Shown: positions 35,705 to 43,354 of the stretch, piece by piece
How the letters are laid out: each line of letters starts with the position of its first letter
How positions within the stretch are numbered: the stretch's first letter is position 1
Source: Clostridiales bacterium
Lineage (GTDB): Bacteria; Bacillota; Clostridia; Lachnospirales; Lachnospiraceae
Assembly (NCBI GenBank): GCA_029098165.1
Contig: JAQXNU010000002.1
Coordinates: 1-43,354 of the forward strand
DNA length: 43,354 nucleotides
Direction: 5' to 3'
Notes under the pieces: model-generated
Seen by the model: only the letters and a program-made list of their open reading frames with translations
Told to the model about the DNA's origin: nothing
Databases searched by the model: none
Position numbers and translations under genes: made by a program

Positions 35705-36932
35705 CTGTTTCTGGTATCCTCCACTCATCATCATTAATTTCTTTGTATCCCCAAGTATCCGCGATCATAATAATCTTACCTGAGGTATTACAAACACCAT
35801 CCATTATCTTAGTCTGTACTTGATTTTCAATAATGCTAGCTCCATTCTTCTTTAGTATTTCTAAATAACGAAGAAGAATACTACCAGCTTTTGAAAGTGC
35901 CTCGGATTCTGTGTATGTAACATCTATTGTTTTATATTCATACGCATTTATCTTTGTAATCTTAATCGGAAGGTAGAAATTCCGAACCAGTTTTAATGTA
36001 TTGACATCTTTTATTATATCATAGTGTTCATAAGAATTACTAGAACCTACATTAAAAATTTTCCTATCCCACAGATCCAGCTGATATCCAGTCTTTTTTT
36101 CCTTAGTATATTTTTTTGATTGATAGGTCATAGAAAAACTATGATCATAGTCGACATACGTTTTAACCATAATATCAGCATCTGCAACTACGCTTTTGTA
36201 CATTGTCGGTACACCTTCATCTCCGATAACGGGAATCACGCCTGAAACTAGAATGTCTCCCTTTTTTACAACCGAACCGATCTTCACTTTTGGAACCCCG
36301 CTTCGAACAATCATACTCGCTATTATTCCATCTTGATTTGCTACGATATGTGCTGCCGATAAATTTGTCTCTTTCTTGGAATCAATCAACACAGGAACTT
36401 CGGTTTCTACAATACTGACAATCAGTCTAGTTCCCTTAATCTGAGCTGATACCCATCCAATGTCCGGATAATCCCTCCGAAGATCCTCCTCAATTTTAGG
36501 ACAGCTGATTTCTTGAATTGTACACCCACTATAAACACCAGTAGACTTTAAGTAACTTAAAAGTTGTTCAGGAGTATGCTTATGTCCTCCCTCAATACTG
36601 ATATCCCAGATATATCGCGACATTGTAAATAAGAGCATACAAAAGAGAAGTATGCCAATAAAGTATACTTTCCTTTTCCATACTCTCTTTAAAAAAAATG
36701 GGAACCCATACCGTTTCTTTATGTATGGTACCGTCTTTGATTTTCGTGCAATATCTTTTACTGTCCGGTAATCTCTTAACTTAATAAAGCCAAAGCATTG
36801 CTTCTCTTCATACCGAATCCCCCATAATAAGATATTTCGGTTTTCACATAAATTCATAAAATGTTCCGGATAATCACCTTTTAAGGTAATATATAAATAG
36901 CCAAACAGCCAGCGTACGAATCGTTTTAACAT
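35679..36932 (-). CDS. yqfD: Sporulation protein YqfD
   Basis: 417 residues. The N-terminal cytoplasmic part begins with the conserved LKRFVRWLFGYLYITLKGDYPEHFMNLC type segment. A membrane segment (about 88-110) is followed by an external domain with VSAQIKGTRLIVSIVE near 165 and a C-terminal strand-rich region. YqfD is made in the mother cell under sigmaE in Bacillus and is conserved in spore formers. It lies 64 bp after yqfC and overlaps phoH. Confidence 0.92.
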   Translation of the reverse strand: MLKRFVRWLFGYLYITLKGDYPEHFMNLCENRNILLWGIRYEEKQCFGFIKLRDYRTVKDIARKSKTVPYIKKRYGFPFFLKRVWKRKVYFIGILLFCMLLFTMSRYIWDISIEGGHKHTPEQLLSYLKSTGVYSGCTIQEISCPKIEEDLRRDYPDIGWVSAQIKGTRLIVSIVETEVPVLIDSKKETNLSAAHIVANQDGIIASMIVRSGVPKVKIGSVVKKGDILVSGVIPVIGDEGVPTMYKSVVADADIMVKTYVDYDHSFSMTYQSKKYTKEKKTGYQLDLWDRKIFNVGSSNSYEHYDIIKDVNTLKLVRNFYLPIKITKINAYEYKTIDVTYTESEALSKAGSILLRYLEILKKNGASIIENQVQTKIMDGVCNTSGKIIMIADTWGYKEINDDEWRIPETDEHNGVDN

Positions 36933-36996
36933 AACATGCCCCTTTTTCTATTTAATCTTTACATTTTATGCAAAACGAAAAGGAATATATCTATTA

Positions 36997-37374
36997 TTAT
37001 TCGTAATATACCTTATGGATCATCCCAACAACTTTTAGCTCTTCCTTGGTATAATAAGCTACCCGCAGATTTTTTCCTTCGACACATAAGCAATTAATCT
37101 TAGTAGAAACACGAATCTTTTCACTTGTATATTCTAAAATACGCTTATGATTCTCTATACAAATTGTATTGCGTCCATTTATTGTTACAATCGGGGCTCC
37201 TGCAATAATATCAGGTGGAAGCATCAAATTTTGAGAGATTATCTCAAGATAGCTTAAACGCTCTGCTTTTCGTTCTTTCTCTTCTTGCTTGCTTTTCACA
37301 TATAGTTCTTTATTCGCCACGCCTTTGTATTTTTCATGCTCAGACTTTGGAGATTTTTGTTTGCCAAAAAACAT
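36997..37374 (-). CDS. yqfC: Sporulation protein YqfC (YabP/YqfC family)
   Basis: 125 residues. A Lys/Glu-rich N-terminus of about 40 residues, longer than in Bacillus (about 93 residues in total), is followed by the YabP/YqfC fold: LPPDIIAGAPIVTINGRN, ICIENHKRILEYTSEKIRV, and a C-terminal G-x-NL-x-V-x-YYTKEEL-x-V-x-G pattern. It is a sigmaE-type sporulation gene and heads the yqfC-yqfD-phoH block. The divergent gap 37375-37576 holds its promoter and that of agrA. Confidence 0.92.
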   Translation of the reverse strand: MFFGKQKSPKSEHEKYKGVANKELYVKSKQEEKERKAERLSYLEIISQNLMLPPDIIAGAPIVTINGRNTICIENHKRILEYTSEKIRVSTKINCLCVEGKNLRVAYYTKEELKVVGMIHKVYYE

Positions 37375-37576
37375 GAGATCCCTCCCAAGGAAACCCCGGT
37401 GTTTCCATATTATATGATATTTATATGCGATTTAGACATAATCGTGACTCAATAAAACCTATTGACATCTATAGACTTTTTTGCTTCAGTGTAGTAAAAT
37501 AACACTAGTGCATATTTACTAAATACTGTGTCTAGATAAAATCCCAAATCGACCATAAATAAACTCTTTCGAAGGA

Positions 37577-38296
37577 GTGATTACTATTTATACAATTGCT
37601 ATATGTGATGATGATCCTATTTTATTGGCCATGATTGAGAAAAAAACAAAAGTATTCTTTGGGCATACTTTAAATGATATAGATATCTTTTCCTTTGCGA
37701 ATGGAGATTCCTTTTTAACTTCCTTAAACACAATGAATTATGATCTCATTATGCTTGATATCGATATGCCTGGAAAAAACGGTATTGAGATTTCCAAAAT
37801 GCTGCGAATTCAGAATAATGAAGCCTCTATCATATTTATATCCAACCATGAGTCCTACGTCTTTCAGTCACTTCATTATCAACCACTGCGCTTTATTCGG
37901 AAAAATTACCTAGACTCTGAATTAGAAGAGGCATTAACTGCTTTTCTAAAAATATCGTGTAAAAGCGAGCCCTTATATACTTTCAATACAGTAAGTACAG
38001 ATAGGATCATCCCAATTAAAGACATTATGTACCTTGATGTTTATATCCATAAAGTAACAGTTCACTGTACCCATGATGAATTTGAGATTAGAAAAACATT
38101 GAACTTTTTTCAAAACGAACTGAAACCGTATGGATTTATTCGTATTCATAAAAGTTACTTGGTATCCTATCGTTTCATATACTCTATTAACCCAACCTCA
38201 GTGATATTGACAAATCATACGGAATTGCCAATTAGCCGAGGTAAAAATACACATATTAAAGAACAATACATGCATTATATTCGAGAACTTAGTTAA
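37577..38296 (+). CDS. agrA: AgrA-type response regulator with LytTR DNA-binding domain
   Basis: Up to 239 residues. The receiver domain (1-120) has ICDDDP near the N-terminus and the phospho-acceptor in LIMLDIDMPG. The C-terminal LytTR domain (about 140-238) includes IMYLDVYIHKVTVHC and GFIRIHKSYLVS. The start is odd. The only in-frame standard codon is GTG at 37577, which overlaps AAGGAG (37572-37577). An ATT at 37586 sits at ideal spacing (8 nt) and would begin the protein with the usual M-Y-T-I-A-I-C-D-D-D. AgrA should bind paired direct repeats such as those at 39653-39685. Confidence 0.92.
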   Translation: MITIYTIAICDDDPILLAMIEKKTKVFFGHTLNDIDIFSFANGDSFLTSLNTMNYDLIMLDIDMPGKNGIEISKMLRIQNNEASIIFISNHESYVFQSLHYQPLRFIRKNYLDSELEEALTAFLKISCKSEPLYTFNTVSTDRIIPIKDIMYLDVYIHKVTVHCTHDEFEIRKTLNFFQNELKPYGFIRIHKSYLVSYRFIYSINPTSVILTNHTELPISRGKNTHIKEQYMHYIRELS

Positions 38297-38323
38297 TAAA
38301 CTTACATAACCTGAGGTACCTAC

Positions 38324-39664
38324 ATGATTTTACCAATTTTTAATCAAATTACATCTATTTCAGAAAGCTTAGTAATTGCTAACTTTGTTGTTGCTTCTTT
38401 TGGAACTAAAACGAAGAAGCAAGGTCTGTTTTATACCCTTTTTCTTGCCTGTTTACTGTATTTTGATCTATATTTCTTAAATATTAATGTCATACATAAT
38501 AGCAATCTCATAGCTTTAATACAAATTGCAATCTGTTTTCTTTTTGAACTGATCTTCTTATCCGGATCTCTTTATATGAAAATTCTAATTCCTTTATTAA
38601 GTACAATCTTGACCCTTCTCATCAATATGTTTTTAATCATGTTTTTTAGTCGCATATACCATATTGATATCCTAAACATAACTGGCACTGTTTCTGGTAC
38701 TTCATTTATTCTTATTCTGTTTTCACGTATCCTCTATCTTTTTGCCAGCTATTACATCATATCAATTCAACATAAAAATGTATTTCACTTATCCCAAAAA
38801 GAGTGGACAGGGGTTATGCTCATCTACATAAGTTCTCTTTGTGTCGGCTGTTCCGTCTTTACAATAAACATAGATAATGGTAACCATACGAACATCTATA
38901 TTGTTATCATAATCATTGGACTTGTTATGATCAATCTCTACTCATTTTATTTTATACGTAAATTAAGTAAAGATAACGCTGAGAAAGTGAAATATTCCAT
39001 ATTAGAACTACAATCTGAGAATCAAAAAAAAGATGTGATTGCCCTGAATCAAAAATACATGGAAATGATGAAGTTACGTCATGACTTTAAAAACTATATT
39101 CTTTGCTGTCAGACACTTCTTACAGAACATAAATACGATGAGGCATTACAATACCTGCAAAACCTTTCCCAGGATAAGCTAAATCAAAGCAGTTATATCC
39201 GCTACTCAGAGAATAATGCTTTAAATGCAATTCTTAGCGCAAAAGCTAATATCTGCAAAGAAAAGACGATTGATTTAACTTGTAACATTACCACTACATG
39301 TGATCATATTGATGAAATTGATTTAAGTATCCTGCTTGCGAACTTATTAGATAATGCAATCGAGGCATGTGATCATATAAAAACAGATTCCGTTATAACA
39401 GTCAACATTTCAAATGAAAAGTCATATCTTCACATTCAAATAAAAAATACCATTGAACACTCTGTACTATCCAAAAATCCGCAGCTGAAAACAAGCAAAA
39501 GAGATAAGATTAATCATGGATTTGGTATTCAGACGATTACTGATATAGTAAAAAAGTATGATGGTATGCACGACTTTTATGAAAAGGATAATTCTTTTGT
39601 GGCCGATCTTTGGTTAAATACGAATAATAATACTAAAGGGAAGTCTCAAATTTGCAGTTTATGA
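38324..39664 (+). CDS. agrC: AgrC-type sensor histidine kinase (GHKL)
   Basis: 446 residues. Six or so membrane segments (1-205) form the peptide-sensing domain. The dimerisation segment has the phospho-His in LRHDFKNY, then the ATP-binding region has the N box LLDNAIEACD and the G box GFGIQTI. This is the HPK10/GHKL architecture of AgrC, which senses cyclic autoinducer peptides. GAGG lies 7 nt before the ATG, 27 bp after agrA. Its last codons overlap the first of the direct repeats. Confidence 0.93.
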   Translation: MILPIFNQITSISESLVIANFVVASFGTKTKKQGLFYTLFLACLLYFDLYFLNINVIHNSNLIALIQIAICFLFELIFLSGSLYMKILIPLLSTILTLLINMFLIMFFSRIYHIDILNITGTVSGTSFILILFSRILYLFASYYIISIQHKNVFHLSQKEWTGVMLIYISSLCVGCSVFTINIDNGNHTNIYIVIIIIGLVMINLYSFYFIRKLSKDNAEKVKYSILELQSENQKKDVIALNQKYMEMMKLRHDFKNYILCCQTLLTEHKYDEALQYLQNLSQDKLNQSSYIRYSENNALNAILSAKANICKEKTIDLTCNITTTCDHIDEIDLSILLANLLDNAIEACDHIKTDSVITVNISNEKSYLHIQIKNTIEHSVLSKNPQLKTSKRDKINHGFGIQTITDIVKKYDGMHDFYEKDNSFVADLWLNTNNNTKGKSQICSL

Positions 39665-39685
39665 CGTATTTCTGCAGTTTATGAC
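39653..39685 (+). promoter_or_regulatory. Candidate AgrA binding site: two perfect 13-bp direct repeats
   Basis: TGCAGTTTATGAC occurs at 39653-39665 and 39673-39685, a period of 20 bp. LytTR regulators bind two short direct repeats about two helical turns apart. The second copy ends 7 bp upstream of the -35 of the agrBD promoter, the usual place for an activator. The first copy spans the agrC stop codon. Confidence 0.82.
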
Positions 39686-39692
39686 ACTTCTA

Positions 39693-39721
39693 TTGAAAAT
39701 AAGAGAAAAATCAGTTATGTT
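39693..39721 (+). promoter_or_regulatory. Promoter of agrBD
   Basis: TTGAAA (39693-39698), 17-bp spacer, TATGTT (39716-39721), 20 bp before the agrB start. The weak -10 fits dependence on an activator at the adjacent repeats. Confidence 0.7.
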
Positions 39722-39741
39722 TTACCTAAGGAGTGAATCAC

Positions 39742-40311
39742 ATGATAGACTTTTTAAGTATACACATAACTGATTTTTTATGTAGAAAACAGTTGATTAA
39801 AGAAGAAGATAAGGAACTCTATGTTTATGGCTATCAATTACTAATTTCAAGCTTAATTGGTATTATAACAACCATTACATTAGGGATTGTATTGAAAAAA
39901 AGTTTGCTGACAATGCTGTATCTCGTCATTTTTATTATCACAAGACAACATTGCGGTGGATATCATGCGAACCATTTTTCAACCTGTATTCTTTCATTTT
40001 TATCAACTTATCTCATAGTGATTATGTTGGAGTCCTATCTGATTGGAACCGATTACTCACTATATTGTATCTTAATGGAAATAATTTATTTCATAACAGT
40101 CTTAAGATTCGCACCGATTGAACATAAGAATAAGCCACTTTCGCAAAAAGTAAGACAGGTCAATCGTAAAAAATCAATTATCTATAGCGTAATATGGATT
40201 TTGATAAGTATACCTGCTTATATCCTACTACCTGAAATGGCTATAATAATTTCACTTACATTAGTCACTATAGCAATGTTTATGTTGTTAGAAATCGTTC
40301 AAAGGAGGTGA
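39742..40311 (+). CDS. agrB: AgrB, membrane peptidase that matures the autoinducer peptide
   Basis: About 189 residues from ATG at 39742, with TAAGGAG 8 nt upstream; the GTG at 39733 overlaps that site. Four to six membrane segments. The catalytic pair is seen in GGYHANHFSTC: His75 and Cys82, with the same 7-residue spacing as His77/Cys84 of Staphylococcus aureus AgrB, preceded by the conserved RQHCGG. AgrB cuts AgrD behind the core and closes the ring. Its stop is 6 bp before the agrD start. Confidence 0.95.
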   Translation: MIDFLSIHITDFLCRKQLIKEEDKELYVYGYQLLISSLIGIITTITLGIVLKKSLLTMLYLVIFIITRQHCGGYHANHFSTCILSFLSTYLIVIMLESYLIGTDYSLYCILMEIIYFITVLRFAPIEHKNKPLSQKVRQVNRKKSIIYSVIWILISIPAYILLPEMAIIISLTLVTIAMFMLLEIVQRR

Positions 40312-40317
40312 AAGAAT

Positions 40318-40440
40318 ATGAAGAACCATGTTTTATCACTGGTAGCTAAGGCTAGTGAGAAATCTGCAAAAAAAGGTAGCGGTTTTGCATCACTTTTCTT
40401 ATTATATCAGCCAAAAGAGCCAAAATGCGTAAGAAAATAG
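40318..40440 (+). CDS. agrD: AgrD, cyclic (thio)lactone autoinducer precursor with Ser at the ring position
   Basis: 40 residues, with AAAGGAGGTG before the ATG. An amphipathic Lys-rich leader (1-22) precedes the core GFASLFLL and the recognition tail YQPKEPK, which matches the clostridial HQPEEPK-type tail. Aligned on this tail, the ring-forming Cys of other clostridial AgrD proteins is replaced by Ser25, giving a predicted ring Ser25-Leu26-Phe27-Leu28-Leu29. The only Cys (37) lies in the discarded tail. Lactone autoinducers with Ser are known in Staphylococcus intermedius. Precise mature ends are inferred. Confidence 0.93.
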   Translation: MKNHVLSLVAKASEKSAKKGSGFASLFLLYQPKEPKCVRK

Positions 40441-40468
40441 TAATTTTACTTGAGGGAGTATTATTAAA

Positions 40469-40502
40469 AAGGCAGAATACAATAGCGATTGTAGTCTGCC
40501 TT
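40469..40502 (+). terminator. Terminator after agrD
   Basis: AAGGCAGA (40469-40476) pairs with TCTGCCTT (40495-40502). The inner ATACAAT/ATTGTAG extends the stem around a 4-nt loop, and a T-rich tail follows. It separates agrBD from the next gene, which then needs its own promoter or read-through. Confidence 0.85.
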
Positions 40503-40559
40503 ATATTTATTCGATTTGGTAATGATTTAACTTACAATGATACAAGGGGGGATTAGTTA

Positions 40560-41936
40560 ATGAGTATCTATCCAATACAAATGGAGCGTGTATTTTACAG
40601 AAGTCCATCAGAACATCTAGTACTAAAAGGTACTATTCTTCAATCTTACCACAATACAAAATGCCAAAGAGCGCTAAAGGAACTACTTCGTGTACATCCA
40701 CGGTTAACCTGTACCGTTAAAGAAGATCAAAATCATAATATCTACTATGAAACTAATCAGGACAGATCCATTCCAATTAAGTATTATGTTGGTACAAGAG
40801 AAAATGACTGGAAGTTTGTTGTAAAAGAGGAATTAAAGATTCCTTTCCTAATGGAGCAGGATCTCACGATCCGTGTTTGTATCGTGGATAGATCCAATGA
40901 ATTTGATTTAATCATGATCATGCATCATTTACTAGGAGATGGCTTATCTTTATTATATACTTATGAAGATTTTTTACAGATTTATTTTCATAATAGCAAG
41001 TTGCCTCAAAAAGAATTACAACCTCTCAAATGCAGTGATCTTCCTAAAGACAGTAGGCTCAACTTCATAACCCGCGCAGTTATCCATCACTTAAATCACT
41101 TATGGAATTCTGAAAAAACGATCTTTACGGATTCTGATTTTCAAACGATGTTTCAAAAGTTTCAAGAGAACAATAGCAATGATTTTTCGATTGGAGTGAT
41201 TGATCCGACCGTGTTACGCCAATTATATGAGAAAGCACATGAGCACAATGTCACCATAAATTCTATCTTAATAACTGCTCTGCTTTATCAAGTAACCCAG
41301 TCTTCAATTTCAACGAAGCCGGATCAAAAAGTCATTGTGGCAACGAATATGAGACAAAAGCTATTTAGCAATCCTGTCAAAGGTATTGGTAATTATGCTT
41401 CATGTATTTCACCGATGCTAAGTTATAATGATACCAAAGACTTTTGGTCCAATGTAAAACTTATACATGAAAAGGTACAAAAACAATTGAATTCCAAACG
41501 AGATTTCTTTTCACTTTCACAAACATTCGGAGTAATTAATACAAGCATATTTGATGGTCTCTATTTTAGTTCTTATTCTGACTTTCAAAGTAAAAACGTT
41601 TGCAAAGTTAGAAAAGTACTGAAAGCGGGTCAAAAAGACGAAGGTCTCGATATCTCTAATCTTGGACGTTTTACTCTGGATGCCAATTCAAAGCTAACAC
41701 TTGTAAAAGATTTTGTCTACCTACCTCCGACATCCAGTTCCGTCGATATTACAGTCGGAGTTATAACGGTATCCAATCAGATGTGTTTAGGCTTGATTTA
41801 CAATGAGAATCGTTTTGATTACCAAACTATTAATTTAATCTTACAATCTACAATCGCACTACTAACAAGAGTTAGTGAATCTACACATAAAGGAGAACAT
41901 AATGAAAAAGAGTCTGAAAGCGAAAATGTTATTTAG
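40560..41936 (+). CDS. Stand-alone condensation-domain-type acyltransferase
   Basis: 458 residues. It has the fold signature of the chloramphenicol acetyltransferase/NRPS condensation/PapA superfamily: the catalytic HHxxxDG as H122-H123-LLG-D127-G128 in the first half and a second subdomain from about 210. Such enzymes join an acyl or aminoacyl group to an amine or alcohol. There is no carrier protein, adenylation domain or thioesterase nearby, and no signal peptide. AAGGGGGG precedes the ATG. The following chemotaxis receptor starts 35 bp before its stop, so the two are likely coupled. The substrate is unknown; a role linked to agr is possible. Confidence 0.82.
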   Translation: MSIYPIQMERVFYRSPSEHLVLKGTILQSYHNTKCQRALKELLRVHPRLTCTVKEDQNHNIYYETNQDRSIPIKYYVGTRENDWKFVVKEELKIPFLMEQDLTIRVCIVDRSNEFDLIMIMHHLLGDGLSLLYTYEDFLQIYFHNSKLPQKELQPLKCSDLPKDSRLNFITRAVIHHLNHLWNSEKTIFTDSDFQTMFQKFQENNSNDFSIGVIDPTVLRQLYEKAHEHNVTINSILITALLYQVTQSSISTKPDQKVIVATNMRQKLFSNPVKGIGNYASCISPMLSYNDTKDFWSNVKLIHEKVQKQLNSKRDFFSLSQTFGVINTSIFDGLYFSSYSDFQSKNVCKVRKVLKAGQKDEGLDISNLGRFTLDANSKLTLVKDFVYLPPTSSSVDITVGVITVSNQMCLGLIYNENRFDYQTINLILQSTIALLTRVSESTHKGEHNEKESESENVI

Positions 41937-43245
41937 TATTCTTATCTTGACAACATTTACTATTTTTGCAAATCTGTCAAACAAGTTCTACATAACAAAA
42001 CTGTATAATCTGTGTTCAAAAGAGCTCAAACCAAATACCAATACTGAGGAAATAGAGAAAACCTTTAATCAAACTATTTTTAACAATTATAATGGAATTA
42101 TTATCTTAATCATTCTAACAATTATTGTTCTTATCATTCTTGAACGTTCCATTATTAAACCTGCTAAGATGGCTAGCAAACATTTAGATGATATGCAAAA
42201 CAGCATTGAACAACAAAGAGCGGATTTAAGCAAAACAATTCCAACAAAGAGTCAGGATGAAATCGGACGTTTAATAAAGGGAATTAATCTCTTTACCTCC
42301 ACGTTGGAACATATTATACATACCATATCAAAAGAAACTGTAACATTGTATGATAATACAGAACAAGTCATCAAAAGCATTACTGAGGTTAATGACAGTT
42401 CCACCAACATTTCCTCAACCTCACAGGAATTGGCCGCTAATATGGAAGAGATTTCAGCTTCCATGATCAATTTAATTCGTAGCAGTAAAGAAGTGAATGA
42501 TTCCCTGGATGATATGACTTCCCAGGCAGAAGATATCTCTCACTATGCAACTTCGATGGCTCAGCGATCACAAGAAGCCATAAAGTCAGCAAGCGATAAA
42601 AAAGCTTCGATTACCTCAACGATTTCTGATACTACGTTATTAATTCAAAAAGCCATCCATGAGTGCGACAATATCAATCAGATCAGTGATTTGTCTAACG
42701 ATATCCTACATATTACCGAGCAAACTAATTTACTCGCTTTAAATGCTTCCATTGAAGCAGCTCGTGCCGGCGAAGCTGGTTTGGGATTTGCCGTAGTAGC
42801 AAATGAAATCCGTGATTTGGCCGATAGCAGCCGTTTAGCTGCAACTAAGATACAAGATACCAATCAGACTATAAGTACCGCTGTAAATAATCTTATCGCA
42901 TGCGTAAAGGACATTATAGATCTTGTGAATGGAGATGTCTTGGCTGATTATAATAGCCAGCTTGACAGCTGTTCTCAGTATAATAATGATGCAGAATATG
43001 TACAGACGACCATGAATCAGTATACACAACAGATTCAGGCTATAAAAGAGACTTTTGATCATATGAATAATGCCTTTCATGATATCAGCAAAGCCATCGA
43101 AGAGAATACGATCAGTGTTACTTCGGTTGCTAGTGATACAACCAATCTTGCCAATCAAATCAACTGTATTCAGCATGATATCAATTCCTGTCAGGAAAGT
43201 GCTTCGGTTCTCGAGTCTGAGACCAAAACTTTCATATTGAACTAA
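41902..43245 (+). CDS. Methyl-accepting chemotaxis protein
   Basis: 447 residues from ATG at 41902, with AAAGGAG upstream. TM1 is about 8-26, a very short external loop about 27-62, TM2 about 63-82, then HAMP (about 82-135) and a long helical signalling domain. The hairpin tip reads [20 protein letters not shown] followed by [14 protein letters not shown], the near-invariant MCP core that binds CheA/CheW. With only about 36 external residues it has no room for a Cache or four-helix ligand domain, so it may sense via the membrane, the cytoplasm or a partner protein. It implies that the host is motile or uses Che-like signalling. Confidence 0.95.
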   Translation: MKKSLKAKMLFSILILTTFTIFANLSNKFYITKLYNLCSKELKPNTNTEEIEKTFNQTIFNNYNGIIILIILTIIVLIILERSIIKPAKMASKHLDDMQNSIEQQRADLSKTIPTKSQDEIGRLIKGINLFTSTLEHIIHTISKETVTLYDNTEQVIKSITEVNDSSTNISSTSQELAANMEEISASMINLIRSSKEVNDSLDDMTSQAEDISHYATSMAQRSQEAIKSASDKKASITSTISDTTLLIQKAIHECDNINQISDLSNDILHITEQTNLLALNASIEAARAGEAGLGFAVVANEIRDLADSSRLAATKIQDTNQTISTAVNNLIACVKDIIDLVNGDVLADYNSQLDSCSQYNNDAEYVQTTMNQYTQQIQAIKETFDHMNNAFHDISKAIEENTISVTSVASDTTNLANQINCIQHDINSCQESASVLESETKTFILN

Positions 43246-43247
43246 GA

Positions 43248-43354
43248 ATAGGGACTGTGAAAAAACTGCAATAGAGATGAACTAGCGCGAGGCGGGGAAT
43301 CAGATAAGAATTTGGCTGCCTTTCCCTTGCGGCCGGACAAAGCCAAATTCTTAT
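43248..43354 (+). repeat. Long inverted-repeat element (copy 2, cut by the window end)
   Basis: It starts 2 bp past the MCP stop with GGGACTGTGAAAAAACTGCAA and runs through GAATTTGGCTGCC and AGCCAAATTCTTAT, where the window ends. Order and sequence match the left arm and loop region of copy 1 (28985-29150), while the middle differs but keeps self-complementarity (ATAAGAATTTGGCT against AGCCAAATTCTTAT). It probably acts as the MCP terminator. Confidence 0.8.

Noticed and set aside
42252..43176. Three minus-strand open frames inside the MCP gene
   Set aside because: They are antisense shadows of the helical, codon-biased MCP sequence.

Overview
The window looks like chromosomal DNA from an anaerobic, spore-forming, probably motile low-GC Firmicute of the Lachnospiraceae/Clostridium type. 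The evidence is AT-rich sequence with strong Shine-Dalgarno sites, a T-box leader, an ECF vitamin transporter, the sporulation genes yqfC/yqfD, a clostridial agr locus, and cohesin/dockerin modules of the kind known from cellulosomes. I cannot name the species. All identifications come from reading motifs and context; no database search was possible.

Layout. 1-346 (+) is the tail of a CPBP-type membrane protease. 441-9100 (-) is one operon. It has a strong promoter, a cobalamin riboswitch, an 890-aa secreted protein (DUF4430, alpha/alpha barrel, cohesin, dockerin), a membrane-anchored cohesin, a membrane-anchored DUF4430 protein, and ECF transporter T, A and S components. This reads as a cell-surface corrinoid-capture machine that combines modules like those of human intrinsic factor with cellulosome-style docking, feeding an ECF importer. 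It is the most exciting item here. 9122-12990 (-) holds a FAD-dependent dehydrogenase and a short methionyl-tRNA synthetase behind a T-box with an AUG specifier. 13095-15894 (-) is an ABC ATPase, response regulator and histidine kinase operon without a permease. 16182-20694 is a patch of small or unrecognised genes. It includes a MarR regulator whose own promoter region and that of the neighbouring unknown gene share an 18-bp operator-like sequence. 20910-28892 (-) contains an iron-type alcohol dehydrogenase, a glycogen debranching enzyme, a MerR-methyltransferase fusion with a MerR-type promoter, a DEAD-box helicase and a BaiN/YhiN flavoprotein. 29163-37374 (-) is a housekeeping and sporulation block: yqfC, yqfD, phoH, a degenerate pgpH-like gene, ybeY, a DUF3048 lipoprotein, a SpoVB/MurJ-like flippase and a BofC-like protein.

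37577-43245 (+) is an agr quorum-sensing locus in the order agrA-agrC-agrB-agrD. The 40-aa AgrD was found by reading the sequence. It has Ser where the usual ring cysteine sits, so the signal may be a lactone rather than a thiolactone. A perfect 13-bp direct repeat with 20-bp period lies just upstream of a promoter for agrBD and is a good candidate AgrA site. After a terminator come a stand-alone condensation-domain acyltransferase and an overlapping chemotaxis receptor. A long hairpin element occurs twice (28985-29150 and, cut by the window edge, 43248-43354), each time just downstream of a gene.
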